The position numbers and the translations under genes are program-made. Below, piece after piece: positions 8,374 to 17,694 of a stretch of 64,000 nt of DNA. Numbering within the stretch: the first letter of the stretch is position 1; each line of letters starts with the position of its first letter. This DNA is from Olsenella sp. An293 (GTDB lineage: Bacteria > Actinomycetota > Coriobacteriia > Coriobacteriales > Atopobiaceae): the NCBI RefSeq assembly GCF_002159495.1, contig NZ_NFIT01000002.1, positions 1 to 64,000 on the forward strand. The letters run 5' to 3'. The notes under the pieces were generated by a model. The model had not been told where the DNA came from and searched no databases. It saw only the letters and a program-made list of their open reading frames with translations.

Positions 8374-9240
8374 ATGGCACTGCTCAGAGTCGACTTCTAC
8401 TCCCACTACCTCGAGCGCAACGTGGTGCTCACCGTGGTGATCCCGGCCGACAAGATGGACGGCAACAAGCTCGCCAAGAAGCGGCGCGGGCCGTACCGCA
8501 CGGTCTACCTGCTCCACGGCCTCTTTGGGCGCGACTACGACTGGATCGACAAGACCCACGTGGTCGAGACGGCCGAGGCGCGCGACATCGCGCTCGTCAT
8601 GCCCTCCGGCGAGGATGGCCTCTACCTCAACAAGCCCGAGATAAACGAGTGGCACGGGAAGTTCATCAGCGAGGAGCTGGTGGACTTCACGCGCCGCCTC
8701 TTCCCGCTCTCGGCCAAGCGCGAGGACACGGCGCTCGCGGGCATCTCCATCGGCGCCTACACCGCGCTCATCAACGGGCTCCTGCGCCCGGACCGCTTTG
8801 GCGACATCATCATCCTCTCGGGCGCCTTCATGCGCGACCGCGTGCTCGAGGCCGTGGAGTCGCGCTCGCCGCGCAAGCGCAAGTACTACGAGCGCTTCTT
8901 TGGCGACATCGACACGGTCATTGGCTCCGACAAGGACTACGTGGCCCTCATCGACAAGTTCCGCCAGGACCCCGACCTGCCCAAGCCGCGCTTCTACTCG
9001 GCCTGCGGCCTGCACGACAACCTCTGCCAGAACAACCGCGACCTCGTGAAGCTGCTGCGCGACGCCGACTTTGACGTCACGTACTGGGAGCCCGACATCG
9101 GCGCGCACGAGTGGCCGTTCTGGAACGCGTGGATCGACTGCGCGCTCGACTGGTACGCGCCGGGCCCGCTCAAGCCATCGACGGCGTCGGTGGACTACTC
9201 GGCCCTCACCGAGGCTCGCCCGCCCGAGGCCCAGAAGTAG
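8374..9240 (+). CDS. Esterase, tributyrin esterase family (tandem paralog)
   Basis: A 288-residue paralog of the preceding gene, with the shared opening MALxxVDxxS. The nucleophile elbow is GISIGAYTAL, the oxyanion loop is LLHGLFGRDYDW, the acid is in CGLHDNLCQNNR, and the histidine is in DIGAHEWPFW. The acyl pocket and the middle cap region differ from the first copy, which suggests a different ester preference. The ribosome site GGGAGGG precedes the ATG. A perfect 49-bp palindrome follows the stop codon, separating it from the convergent nucleoside hydrolase gene. Confidence 0.88.
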   Translation: MALLRVDFYSHYLERNVVLTVVIPADKMDGNKLAKKRRGPYRTVYLLHGLFGRDYDWIDKTHVVETAEARDIALVMPSGEDGLYLNKPEINEWHGKFISEELVDFTRRLFPLSAKREDTALAGISIGAYTALINGLLRPDRFGDIIILSGAFMRDRVLEAVESRSPRKRKYYERFFGDIDTVIGSDKDYVALIDKFRQDPDLPKPRFYSACGLHDNLCQNNRDLVKLLRDADFDVTYWEPDIGAHEWPFWNAWIDCALDWYAPGPLKPSTASVDYSALTEARPPEAQK

Positions 9241-9266
9241 GCGAGCGCCCAAAACGGGGCGATGGA

Positions 9267-9371
9267 TTGACATTTTCGTCAGGCTTGACATTTTCGTCAG
9301 GTTATATTGTCAAACTGCGAACGTTTGACAATATAACCTGACGAAAATGTCAAGCCTGACGAAAATGTCAA
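9267..9371. repeat. Perfect 49-bp palindrome built from a 20-bp repeated unit
   Basis: The arms 9267-9315 and 9323-9371 are exact reverse complements around a 7-nt loop. Each arm holds two head-to-tail copies of the unit TTGACATTTTCGTCAGG followed by TTATATTGTCAAAC. It is strikingly AT-rich for this genome and lies exactly between convergent stop codons. It may serve as a bidirectional terminator, but the length, perfection and internal repetition point to a mobile or recently expanded palindrome. Confidence 0.9.
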
Positions 9372-9383
9372 GCCCGCCGGGGG

Positions 9384-10346
9384 TCAGCGCGCGGCGAGGG
9401 CACGCGCCACGCGGGCGCGGAACTCGTCGAGGAAGCGCGGGGCGTCGACCGTGAGGGCGACCTCCGCGCTCTTCTCGGCATCCCTCAGGCGATCGGGGTC
9501 GCAGACCAGGCGGCCGCGCGCGGGCTCGCCGAGCTCGACGCGAAGGTTCGTGGATAGGCAGCTCACGAGCGTCGGGTCGATGGCGGCCGCCACGGCGAGC
9601 GGGTCGTGCAGGGCGCACCCGCCCAGGTGCGGGTTGTTCTTCTCGTAGACGGAGATGTAGTGGTCGGCCATGTCGGCGAAGACGCGGCCGGCAGGCGTCC
9701 CGAGCTCGCGCCAGAGGGCGGTGTCCTCGCGCGTCAGGACCACCTGGTAGGTGACGTCGAGCCCGATGACGCGCGTACGCAGGCCCAGGCTCAAGACGAC
9801 GTCGGCGGCCTCAGGGTCGTTGTGAATGTTGGCCTCCGCAAACGGGGTCACGTTGCCCGGAACCGTAAGCGCGCCGCCCATGAGGGTCACGCGCGGGAGC
9901 GTCCGCGCGAGCTCCGGGGCGCGCACGAGAGTGCCCGCCAGGTCGGTCAGAGGGCCGGTGGGCACGTAGAGGAGGTCGTCCGCTGCCGAGCGCAGCGCGC
10001 GGGCGAGGAAGTCCGCGCCCGAGGGCGGCGCGGCGTAGCACCAGCCGCTCACCTCCTGGCCGCCGAGGCCGTTCTCGCCGTGGATGCGCACGACGCCCGC
10101 CGGGGGCTCGAAGGCCGCCTCCGCCGCGAGCGCGCGGTCGGCGCCCCGGTAGACGGGAATCTCGGGGTGGCCGAGGAGCCGCAGCAGGGCGAGCGTGTTT
10201 CTCGCCGCCACGTCCGCCGTGACGTTGCCGTAGCCGGCGACTACGCCGGCCAGCTCGACCTCGGGGCTGCCGAGGGCATAGGCCAGGGCGAGGGCGTCGT
10301 CGATGCCGGTGTCGAGGTTGAGAATCAGCGTTCGCGGTGAGCTCAT
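9384..10346 (-). CDS. Inosine-uridine preferring nucleoside hydrolase family protein
   Basis: A 320-residue enzyme that cleaves the N-glycosidic bond of ribonucleosides to ribose and base. The calcium-binding signature near the N-terminus is LDTGIDDALAL. The central TLMGGAL and FAEANIHNDPEAAD boxes match the IUNH family. The ATG at 10346 overlaps the stop codon of the ribokinase gene (ATGA), so the pair is co-translated. Ribose released here would be the substrate of the neighbour. Base preference cannot be read from sequence. Confidence 0.92.
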   Translation of the reverse strand: MSSPRTLILNLDTGIDDALALAYALGSPEVELAGVVAGYGNVTADVAARNTLALLRLLGHPEIPVYRGADRALAAEAAFEPPAGVVRIHGENGLGGQEVSGWCYAAPPSGADFLARALRSAADDLLYVPTGPLTDLAGTLVRAPELARTLPRVTLMGGALTVPGNVTPFAEANIHNDPEAADVVLSLGLRTRVIGLDVTYQVVLTREDTALWRELGTPAGRVFADMADHYISVYEKNNPHLGGCALHDPLAVAAAIDPTLVSCLSTNLRVELGEPARGRLVCDPDRLRDAEKSAEVALTVDAPRFLDEFRARVARALAAR

Positions 10347-11257
10347 CACGTCGCCTCCACTTCTTCTGCGGTCGGAATGGCCTGCTGGGCGCCGAGACGG
10401 CTCACCGTCAGAGCGGAGGCCGCGGCGCCCCAGCTCATGGACTCGGAGAGCGTCATCCCGCGCACGTGCCCGGCAACGAGGGCGCCGATGAAGGTGTCGC
10501 CGGCGCCCGTGGTGTCCACGACCCTGGGCGCGGGGGCGGCGGGGACGCGCAGTGGCACCTCGTCGGGGCCGAGCCCGAAGGAGCCCGCCGCGCCGAGCGT
10601 GATCACGGCCGCGCGGGCGCCCAGGGCACGCAGGCGCCGAGCCGCCTCGAGGCACGTCTCGTCGTCGACGGGCAGCGCGCCGCAGACGATCTGGCACTCC
10701 GTCTCGTTGAGACACACGAGGTCGACGGCCTCCCAGAGCCCCTCCGGGGCGGGGCGCGCCGGCGCCGGGTTGAAGACGGTGTAGAGCCCCAGCTCATGCG
10801 CGGCTCGCAGGGCGGCGTATGTGGCCTCGGGGTCGCACTCGCCCTGAGTGAGGAAGGCGTCGCCCTTCTCGGCAACGCGGCGCAGCTCGGACAGCACGTC
10901 GTCGGGCCCCAGCGCGTGGTTGGCGCCGGCCTCGAGCACGATGCGGTTCTCGCCCGCACACCGCACAATCACGGCGACGCCCGTGGTCACGCCCGCAAGG
11001 CGCCGCACGCGCGAGCAGTCCACGCCCGCGCCCGCGAGCCCCGCCACGAGCTCCTCCCCAAAGGCGTCTGCGCCCACCGCGGCAATCATGTGCACGGGCG
11101 CGCCCAGCCGCACGGCGGCGACCGCCTGGTTGGCGCCCTTGCCGCCCGCGTTGGTGAGAAACCCGGAGCCATCGAGGGTCTCCCCGGCGGCCGGCATGCG
11201 CGGCGCGTCGATGGACAGGTCCATGTTCATGCTGCCAAAGACGATGACCTTGGGCAT
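10346..11257 (-). CDS. rbsK: Ribokinase
   Basis: A 303-residue PfkB-family kinase that makes ribose-5-phosphate. The N-terminal signature is VFGSMNMDLSID. The sugar-binding GGKGANQAVAAVRLG segment is near residue 38. The C-terminal box DTTGAGDTFIGALVAGH holds the catalytic Asp and the anion hole. It overlaps the nucleoside hydrolase start, making a two-gene nucleoside-ribose salvage unit. No transporter is adjacent. Start is at the ATG after GAGGTTTGCC. Confidence 0.93.
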   Translation of the reverse strand: MPKVIVFGSMNMDLSIDAPRMPAAGETLDGSGFLTNAGGKGANQAVAAVRLGAPVHMIAAVGADAFGEELVAGLAGAGVDCSRVRRLAGVTTGVAVIVRCAGENRIVLEAGANHALGPDDVLSELRRVAEKGDAFLTQGECDPEATYAALRAAHELGLYTVFNPAPARPAPEGLWEAVDLVCLNETECQIVCGALPVDDETCLEAARRLRALGARAAVITLGAAGSFGLGPDEVPLRVPAAPAPRVVDTTGAGDTFIGALVAGHVRGMTLSESMSWGAAASALTVSRLGAQQAIPTAEEVEAT

Positions 11258-11321
11258 GGCAAACCTCCTCGCGGCGGGGATGGCGTGGGAAAGAAGGTCG
11301 TCTCTGCCCCGCGCTCCTTCG

Positions 11322-12506
11322 CTACTTGACCTCGATGAGCTCGTAGTTGCTCGTGCCCAGACCGATCTTCTCGGCGTGCTCGATCATGGAGCGCCAGTTG
11401 GTGTCCGGATGCGTCAGGTTGAAGTGGTCGTGCTGGCAGCGCTCCGGGATGCCGCCAGCGGCCTCGAGGCGGGCGCGCATGTCGGTGAGCTCGGAGTTGG
11501 GCAGCTCCGGGGCCGCGAGCACCATGTCGATGGCCGCCTGGTCAATGGCCACGGGGTCAAAGCTCGCAAACATCCCCAGGTCGGGCACGATGGGCGTGTC
11601 GTTCTCGGCGTGGCAGTCGCAGTTGGGGCTGATGTCGGTGGCGATGGAGACGTGAAAGCTCGGGCGGTCCTGCACGACGGCCTGCGCGTACTCGGCGATC
11701 TTGCAGTTGAGCTCGTCGACCGCGGAGTCGGAGCCCGCCACGACGGCGTCCTGGTTGCAGGCGCCGATGCAGCGGCCGCAGCCCACGCAGCGGTCGTGGT
11801 CGATGCTCGCCACGGGCACGGTGACCACCTTGCCGCTCTTGAGCTCGCGCTCGCGCGCGGCATCAAAGCTCACGGCCCCGTGCGCGCAGATGCGCTCGCA
11901 AGCGCGGCAGCCGATGCACTTCTCGGTGCGCACGAGGGGCTTGCCGGCGGCGTGCTGCTCCATCTTGCCCGCGCGCGAGCCGCCGCCCATGCCGAGGTTT
12001 TTCATGGCGCCGCCAAAGCCCGCCTGCTCGTGGCCCTTGAAGTGCGTGAGCGAGATCACGATGTCCGCGTCCATGAGGGCGTGGCCGATCTTGGCCTCCT
12101 TCACGTACTCGCCGTTTTTCACGGGTACGAGCGTCTCGTCGGTGCCCTTGAGGCCGTCCGCGATAATCACCTGACAGCCGGTGGCGTAGGGCGTGAAGCC
12201 GTTTTGGTACGCGCAGTCGATGTGCTCGAGCGCATTTTTGCGGCTGCCCACGTAGAGGGTGTTGCAGTCCGTGAGGAAGGGCTTGCCGCCGAGCTCCTTG
12301 ACCACGTCGGCGACGACGCGCGCGTAGTTGGGCCGCAGAAAGCTCAAGTTGCCGAGCTCGCCAAAGTGGATCTTGATGGCCACGAACTTGTTCTCGAAGT
12401 CGATCTGCTCAATGCCTGCGCGCAAGATGAGGCGCCTGAGCTTGTCGAGCTGGCTTTCTTTGGCGTAGGTGCGCAGGTTGGTGAAGTAGACCTTTGCGGC
12501 GTCCAT
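11322..12506 (-). CDS. DUF362 domain protein with two 4Fe-4S ferredoxin motifs
   Basis: A 394-residue protein. DUF362 sequence covers roughly residues 1-200 (VYFTNLRT start, HFKGHEQAGFGGAMKNLGMG). Two ferredoxin motifs follow, near residues 197-208 (CIGCRACERIC) and 241-252 (CVGCGRCIGAC), and then the rest of the DUF362 fold with SPNCDCHAENDTPIVPDLG. DUF362 proteins are linked to iron-sulfur and redox functions in anaerobes, but the reaction is unknown. It stands alone on the minus strand, divergent from the helicase gene. Confidence 0.88.
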   Translation of the reverse strand: MDAAKVYFTNLRTYAKESQLDKLRRLILRAGIEQIDFENKFVAIKIHFGELGNLSFLRPNYARVVADVVKELGGKPFLTDCNTLYVGSRKNALEHIDCAYQNGFTPYATGCQVIIADGLKGTDETLVPVKNGEYVKEAKIGHALMDADIVISLTHFKGHEQAGFGGAMKNLGMGGGSRAGKMEQHAAGKPLVRTEKCIGCRACERICAHGAVSFDAARERELKSGKVVTVPVASIDHDRCVGCGRCIGACNQDAVVAGSDSAVDELNCKIAEYAQAVVQDRPSFHVSIATDISPNCDCHAENDTPIVPDLGMFASFDPVAIDQAAIDMVLAAPELPNSELTDMRARLEAAGGIPERCQHDHFNLTHPDTNWRSMIEHAEKIGLGTSNYELIEVK

Positions 12507-12605
12507 GAGGCCCCTCTCCTCGGTCCGTCTGGTTCCCCTGAGATTTTACGACAGGCGGGCGAGAAGGGCTGCGGCGGCGCGGCGGCGCGCACGGCCGTCA
12601 TGCTC

Positions 12606-12611
12606 TATACT
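12606..12611 (+). promoter_or_regulatory. Putative -10 box giving a leaderless mRNA
   Basis: TATACT ends 7 nt before the ATG at 12619. Transcription would therefore start at or next to the start codon. No Shine-Dalgarno sequence is seen. Confidence 0.5.
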
Positions 12612-12618
12612 GAAAACC

Positions 12619-13881
<1,263 letters not shown>

Positions 13882-13882
13882 T

Positions 13883-13953
13883 CTGTCAATTGGGGACAGT
13901 CCCCGATTCACATAAAACATTTGTGCTAATTGGGGACTGTCCCCAATTGACAG
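13883..13953. repeat. GGGGACTGTCCCC inverted repeat, copy 1
   Basis: CTGTCAATTGGGGACAGTCC on the left pairs with GGACTGTCCCCAATTGACAG on the right (22-bp arms). A 27-nt AT-rich interior separates them. The right end touches the ribosome site of the downstream methyltransferase. The same core recurs at 26089-26165 and 32665-32685. Similar cores flank REP-associated tyrosine transposase genes in other bacteria, but none is visible here. Confidence 0.75.
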
Positions 13954-13961
13954 GAGGGCGT

Positions 13962-15224
13962 ATGAAGCAGGCGCGACCGTACCCGCGCGTCACCATCACC
14001 CGCAAAGCGGCGCGCTCGCTGGCCGGCGGCCACCCGTGGGTCTTTGAGGGCGAGGTCCTCGATGCCGAGTCGGCGGACAACGGCGACGTCGTCGACCTCT
14101 TCGAGGAGAACGGCACGTGGCAGGGGGCGGGCCTGCTCTCCCAGGAGTCCAAGATCCGCGTGCGCATCGTCACGCGCAACGCCAACGACCGCGTCGACGA
14201 GGCCTTCTGGCGCCGTCGCGCGACCTGGGCGTGGCAGCACCGTCGCGCCGTGATGGGCGGGCGCGCCCTGCCCGGCGCCGAGCCCGACACCAACTGCTGT
14301 CGCGTGGTCTTCTCGGAGGCAGACGGCATGCCCGGCCTCGTTGCGGACCGCTACGAGAACGTGCTGGTCACGCAGGTGGGGACCGTGGGCATGGAGCGCC
14401 TGCGGCCCGTCGTGTACGCGGCGCTCCTCGATGCGCTCGCGGCGGATGGCGAGAAGATCGACGCGATCTACGAGAGAAACGACGGCCCCTCCCGCGCCAA
14501 GGAGGGCCTGGCCCAGTACAAGGGCTGGTGGGACGGGTTGCCCGCTCCCAAGACCCCCCGCATCATGGTGCGCGAGAACGGCCTCTCCTTTGACCTGGAC
14601 ATCGAGAACAGCCAGAAGACCGGCTTCTTCCTCGACCAGAAGTACAACCGCCGCGCCGTGCGCGAGATTGCGACCGGGAGGCGCGTGCTCGACTGCTTCT
14701 GCCACGTGGGGCCCTTTGGCCTCAACGCCGCCGCGGGCGGTGCCGCCTACGTGCGCTGCGTCGACGTGAGCCAGACGGCCATTGGCCTCGCCCGCGAGAA
14801 CGCCCGCCTCAACGGGCTGGACGCCACGATGGGCTTCTCGTGCGCCAACGTGCTCGACTACCTGCCGGAGCTCCGCGCGGACCGCTCGCGCCTGTGCGAG
14901 GAGGGTGGCCCCTTCGACCTCATCGTGCTGGACCCGCCGGCCTTCACCAAGAGCCGCGGAACCGTCGCCGGCGCCGCGCGCGGCTACCGGGAGATCAACT
15001 ACGAGGCCCTGCGCCTGCTGCCCCGCGGCGGCTACCTCGCCACGTGCAGCTGCTCGCACTTCATGACGCGCGACCTTCTCGCCAAGGCGATCGCGGAGGC
15101 GGCGCACCAGGCAAACGTGCAGCTCAAGCAGGTCGAGGAGCGCCAGCAGGCGCCCGACCACCCCATCCTCTGGGGCTTCCCGGAGAGCCACTACCTGGAC
15201 TTCTTCATCTTCCAGGTCGTCTAG
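13962..15224 (+). CDS. Class I rRNA methyltransferase, RlmI family
   Basis: A 420-residue protein with an N-terminal PUA domain (about residues 1-80, GGHPWVFEGEV), a central linking domain and a Rossmann SAM-methyltransferase domain. Motif I is DCFCHVGPFGLNAA. The DPPAF box (LDPPAFTKSR) and CSCSHFM match the RlmI (23S rRNA m5C1962) family. The start is the ATG after CAGGAGGG. It lies directly downstream of a GGGGACTGTCCCC repeat, so its leader may be folded by that repeat. Confidence 0.88.
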   Translation: MKQARPYPRVTITRKAARSLAGGHPWVFEGEVLDAESADNGDVVDLFEENGTWQGAGLLSQESKIRVRIVTRNANDRVDEAFWRRRATWAWQHRRAVMGGRALPGAEPDTNCCRVVFSEADGMPGLVADRYENVLVTQVGTVGMERLRPVVYAALLDALAADGEKIDAIYERNDGPSRAKEGLAQYKGWWDGLPAPKTPRIMVRENGLSFDLDIENSQKTGFFLDQKYNRRAVREIATGRRVLDCFCHVGPFGLNAAAGGAAYVRCVDVSQTAIGLARENARLNGLDATMGFSCANVLDYLPELRADRSRLCEEGGPFDLIVLDPPAFTKSRGTVAGAARGYREINYEALRLLPRGGYLATCSCSHFMTRDLLAKAIAEAAHQANVQLKQVEERQQAPDHPILWGFPESHYLDFFIFQVV

Positions 15225-15307
15225 CGCCCAAAAGAGTCGCGGCCGGCGCGGTGCGCAGTGCTACATTAGGGGGCTGAAAGACACGCACGTCCCCGGGAGT
15301 CACCGCA

Positions 15308-16858
15308 ATGTTTGAGCTCTTTGGCATGTTCGTCCTCGCCCTGCTGCCCATTATCTGGCTGGTCATCGCCCTCTGCGGCCTGCACATGGAAGCCTGGCTC
15401 GCCAGCGCCGGCGCCTTCGTCGTCGCCGCCGTCTGCGCCATGCTCGGCTGGCAGATGACCCCCGTCAACATGGCGACCGCCGCGCTCGAGGGCTTTGCCA
15501 TGGCGCTCTGGCCCATCGTCATCGTCATCATCGCCGCGGTGTTCACCTACAACGTCACCGTTCGCACGAGTGGCATGGAGACCATCAAGGCCATGCTCTG
15601 CTCGGTCTCTGACGACAAGCGCATCCTCACGCTGCTCATAGCCTGGTGCTTCGGCGGGTTCCTCGAGGGCATGGCGGGCTTCGGCACTGCCGTCGCCATT
15701 CCCGCGAGCATGCTCGTGGCGCTCGGCGTCTCGCCGGTGACCTCCATCCTCGCCTGCCTGATCGCCAACGGCGTCCCCACCATGTTCGGCTCCATCGGCA
15801 TCCCCACCACGACGCTCGCCTCCATCACCGGCATCGACGCCTTCGAGCTGGCGACGGTCCAGGCGGTCCAGGTGCTCCCGTTCGTGATCGTCTGCCCGAT
15901 CCTCATGGTCATGCTCGTGGGCGACGGTCCCCGGGCGCTCAGGGGCGCCCTGCCCGCGGCGCTCGTCTCCGGCCTCTCCTTTGGCCTGCCCATGATCGCG
16001 GCGGCGCAGTTCGTGGGCCCGACGCTGGCCGACGTGGTCGCGGCGACCTGCGCGCTCGTCGCCACGTTCCTCTTTGCGCTCACCAAGCGCGGGCGCGAGG
16101 TGCCCGCGGAGTACCGGCTCACGGGCGTCCATCACTACGAGGGCTTTGGCGGTCCCGCGCTGCAGATCGTCCTCGCGTGGTCGCCCTTCATCCTCATCCT
16201 CGTTGCCCTGCTGCTCACCAGCCAGCTCGTCCCGGCCATCTACGAGCCGCTTTCCTCCATCGCCACCACGGTCAACATCTACGCCGACGACCCCACGGCG
16301 ACCCTCACGTTCACGTGGATCGACACGCCCGGCGTGATCATCATCGTCTGCGGCATCATCGGCGGCCTCATCCAGGGGTGCAGCGTCCGCGAGCTCGTCC
16401 AGGTTCTTCTCGACACCTGCAGGCAGATGAGCAAGACCATCCTCACCATGCTCGGCGTGCTGGCCTGCGCCAAGATCATGGGCTACTCCGGCATGATCGC
16501 GAGCATCGCCGCCTTCTTCGTGGGGACGCTCGGCGGTCTCTACCCGCTCGTCGCCCCCATCCTCGGCGCGCTGGGGACCTTCGTCACCGGCTCCGGAACC
16601 TCCAGCGAGGTCCTCTTTGGCAACGTCCAGCTCCAGGCCGCCCAGTCGATCGGCGCCAACGAGACCTGGCTCGTGGCGGCCAACTCGCTCGGCGTCTCTG
16701 CGGGCAAGATGCTCAGCCCGCAGAACATCGCCATCGGCTGCGCGGCGTGCGGACTGGTGGGCAAGGACGGCGAGATTCTCGGCAAGATTGCCGCGTACGC
16801 GTTCGGCTTTGCCGTCGCGATGGCGGCGCTCGTGTACGCGGGGTCGCTCGTGCTGTAG
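15308..16858 (+). CDS. lctP: L-lactate permease
   Basis: A 516-residue protein with about 12-14 TM helices of the LctP/LldP lactate permease family. Family boxes include GFLEGMAGFGTAVAIPAS near residue 117 and FVTGSGTSSEVLFGNVQLQ near residue 420. It imports or exports lactate or glycolate with protons. A TACATT box at 15262-15267 lies 41 nt upstream. The ribosome site is weak (GGGAG at 11-15 nt). No lactate dehydrogenase or utilisation genes lie next to it. Confidence 0.92.
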   Translation: MFELFGMFVLALLPIIWLVIALCGLHMEAWLASAGAFVVAAVCAMLGWQMTPVNMATAALEGFAMALWPIVIVIIAAVFTYNVTVRTSGMETIKAMLCSVSDDKRILTLLIAWCFGGFLEGMAGFGTAVAIPASMLVALGVSPVTSILACLIANGVPTMFGSIGIPTTTLASITGIDAFELATVQAVQVLPFVIVCPILMVMLVGDGPRALRGALPAALVSGLSFGLPMIAAAQFVGPTLADVVAATCALVATFLFALTKRGREVPAEYRLTGVHHYEGFGGPALQIVLAWSPFILILVALLLTSQLVPAIYEPLSSIATTVNIYADDPTATLTFTWIDTPGVIIIVCGIIGGLIQGCSVRELVQVLLDTCRQMSKTILTMLGVLACAKIMGYSGMIASIAAFFVGTLGGLYPLVAPILGALGTFVTGSGTSSEVLFGNVQLQAAQSIGANETWLVAANSLGVSAGKMLSPQNIAIGCAACGLVGKDGEILGKIAAYAFGFAVAMAALVYAGSLVL

Positions 16859-16897
16859 AAGCCACGCCGCATCCCAGGCGAGAAGAACGTCAACCCG

Positions 16898-17377
16898 TCA
16901 CTTCTTGCGGCGGGCGCGGAAGAACGTGCGCAGCAAATCGGCAGCCTCGTCGGCGAGCACGCCAGGAGTCACCTCGAACTCGTGATTGAGCCGCGGGTCA
17001 TGGCTCACGTCGTAGAGCGTGCCGAGCGCGCCGCCCTTGGGGTCGGTCGCACCGTACACGCAGCGGTCGACGCGCGCGTTGACCATGAGGCCCGCGCACA
17101 TGAGGCATGGCTCGAGCGTCACGTAGACCGTGCAGCCCGTGAGCCTCCAGCGCCCGAGCGCCCGCGAGGCGGCAACCATCGCCGCAAACTCCGCGTGGGC
17201 GGAGGGGTCGGCGTCGGTCTCGCGCCGGTTGTGGGCGCGCGCCACGACCACGCCGTCGCACACCACCACGGCCCCGATGGGCACCTCGCCCTCCTCCGCC
17301 GCGGCGGCGGCCTCCTCGAGCGCCATGCGCATGAAGCGCTCGTCCTCAGCAGCGTCGTTCTTCTCGCCTGTCGTCAC
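16898..17377 (-). CDS. tadA: tRNA-specific adenosine deaminase
   Basis: A 159-residue zinc deaminase that makes inosine at tRNA wobble position 34. The zinc motif HAE is in DPSAHAEFAAM, and PCLMC is in VTLEPCLMCAGLM, the standard PCxxC. It is convergent with the lactate permease. It lies next to tRNA-Ser(UGA), a neighbourhood shared with many Gram-positive genomes near dnaX and ffs. Confidence 0.95.
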   Translation of the reverse strand: MTTGEKNDAAEDERFMRMALEEAAAAAEEGEVPIGAVVVCDGVVVARAHNRRETDADPSAHAEFAAMVAASRALGRWRLTGCTVYVTLEPCLMCAGLMVNARVDRCVYGATDPKGGALGTLYDVSHDPRLNHEFEVTPGVLADEAADLLRTFFRARRKK

Positions 17378-17431
17378 CGCGCCTCCTCGAGCCCGAATGT
17401 CCGCTTATAGGGTAGGATAAGGGCTGCACGC

Positions 17432-17524
17432 GGAGGAGTGGCAGAGTGGTTGATTGCAGCGGTCTTGAAAACCGTCGAGCGGGCAACCCCCGTTCCGAGG
17501 GTTCGAATCCCTCCTCCTCCGCCA
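17432..17524 (+). tRNA. tRNA-Ser (anticodon UGA)
   Basis: 93 nt with an encoded CCA. The acceptor stem is GGAGGAG/CTCCTCC. The D arm contains AGTGG. The anticodon loop is CTTGAAA, giving anticodon TGA. A long class II variable arm (CGAGCGGGCAACCCCCG) and the T arm GAGGG-TTCGAAT-CCCTC follow. TAGGAT at 17413-17418 is a plausible -10 box. Confidence 0.97.
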
Positions 17525-17535
17525 TTTGCGGGCAC

Positions 17536-17571
17536 GCGGGCCCCGGCCGGGCTTTCCCAGCCGGGGCCCGC
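17536..17571 (+). terminator. Strong GC hairpin after tRNA-Ser
   Basis: GCGGGCCCCGGC at 17536-17547 pairs perfectly with 17560-17571 around a 12-nt loop. There is no T-run. It probably stops tRNA transcription or shields the 3' end. Confidence 0.5.
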
Positions 17572-17590
17572 AGCGTGTCTACTCGCCACC

Positions 17591-17694
17591 CCCGGAAAAT
17601 AACATGCACGAAGCGACCCCGGAGAGGCCGCCCGACAGCGTTTGCCCAGTTGCCGAAAAAGGCGCGGCCGCTTCGTGCCTGTTATTTTTCTGGC
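17591..17694. repeat. TAAC...GCAC hairpin repeat, copy 2
   Basis: The arms are CCCGGAAAATAACATGCACG with AAGCG, and CGCTTCG with TGCCTGTTATTTTTCTGG (17669-17694). They are almost fully complementary. The right half matches the copy at 4340-4438. The stop codon and last codons of the GH3 gene lie inside the right arm. Confidence 0.7.
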
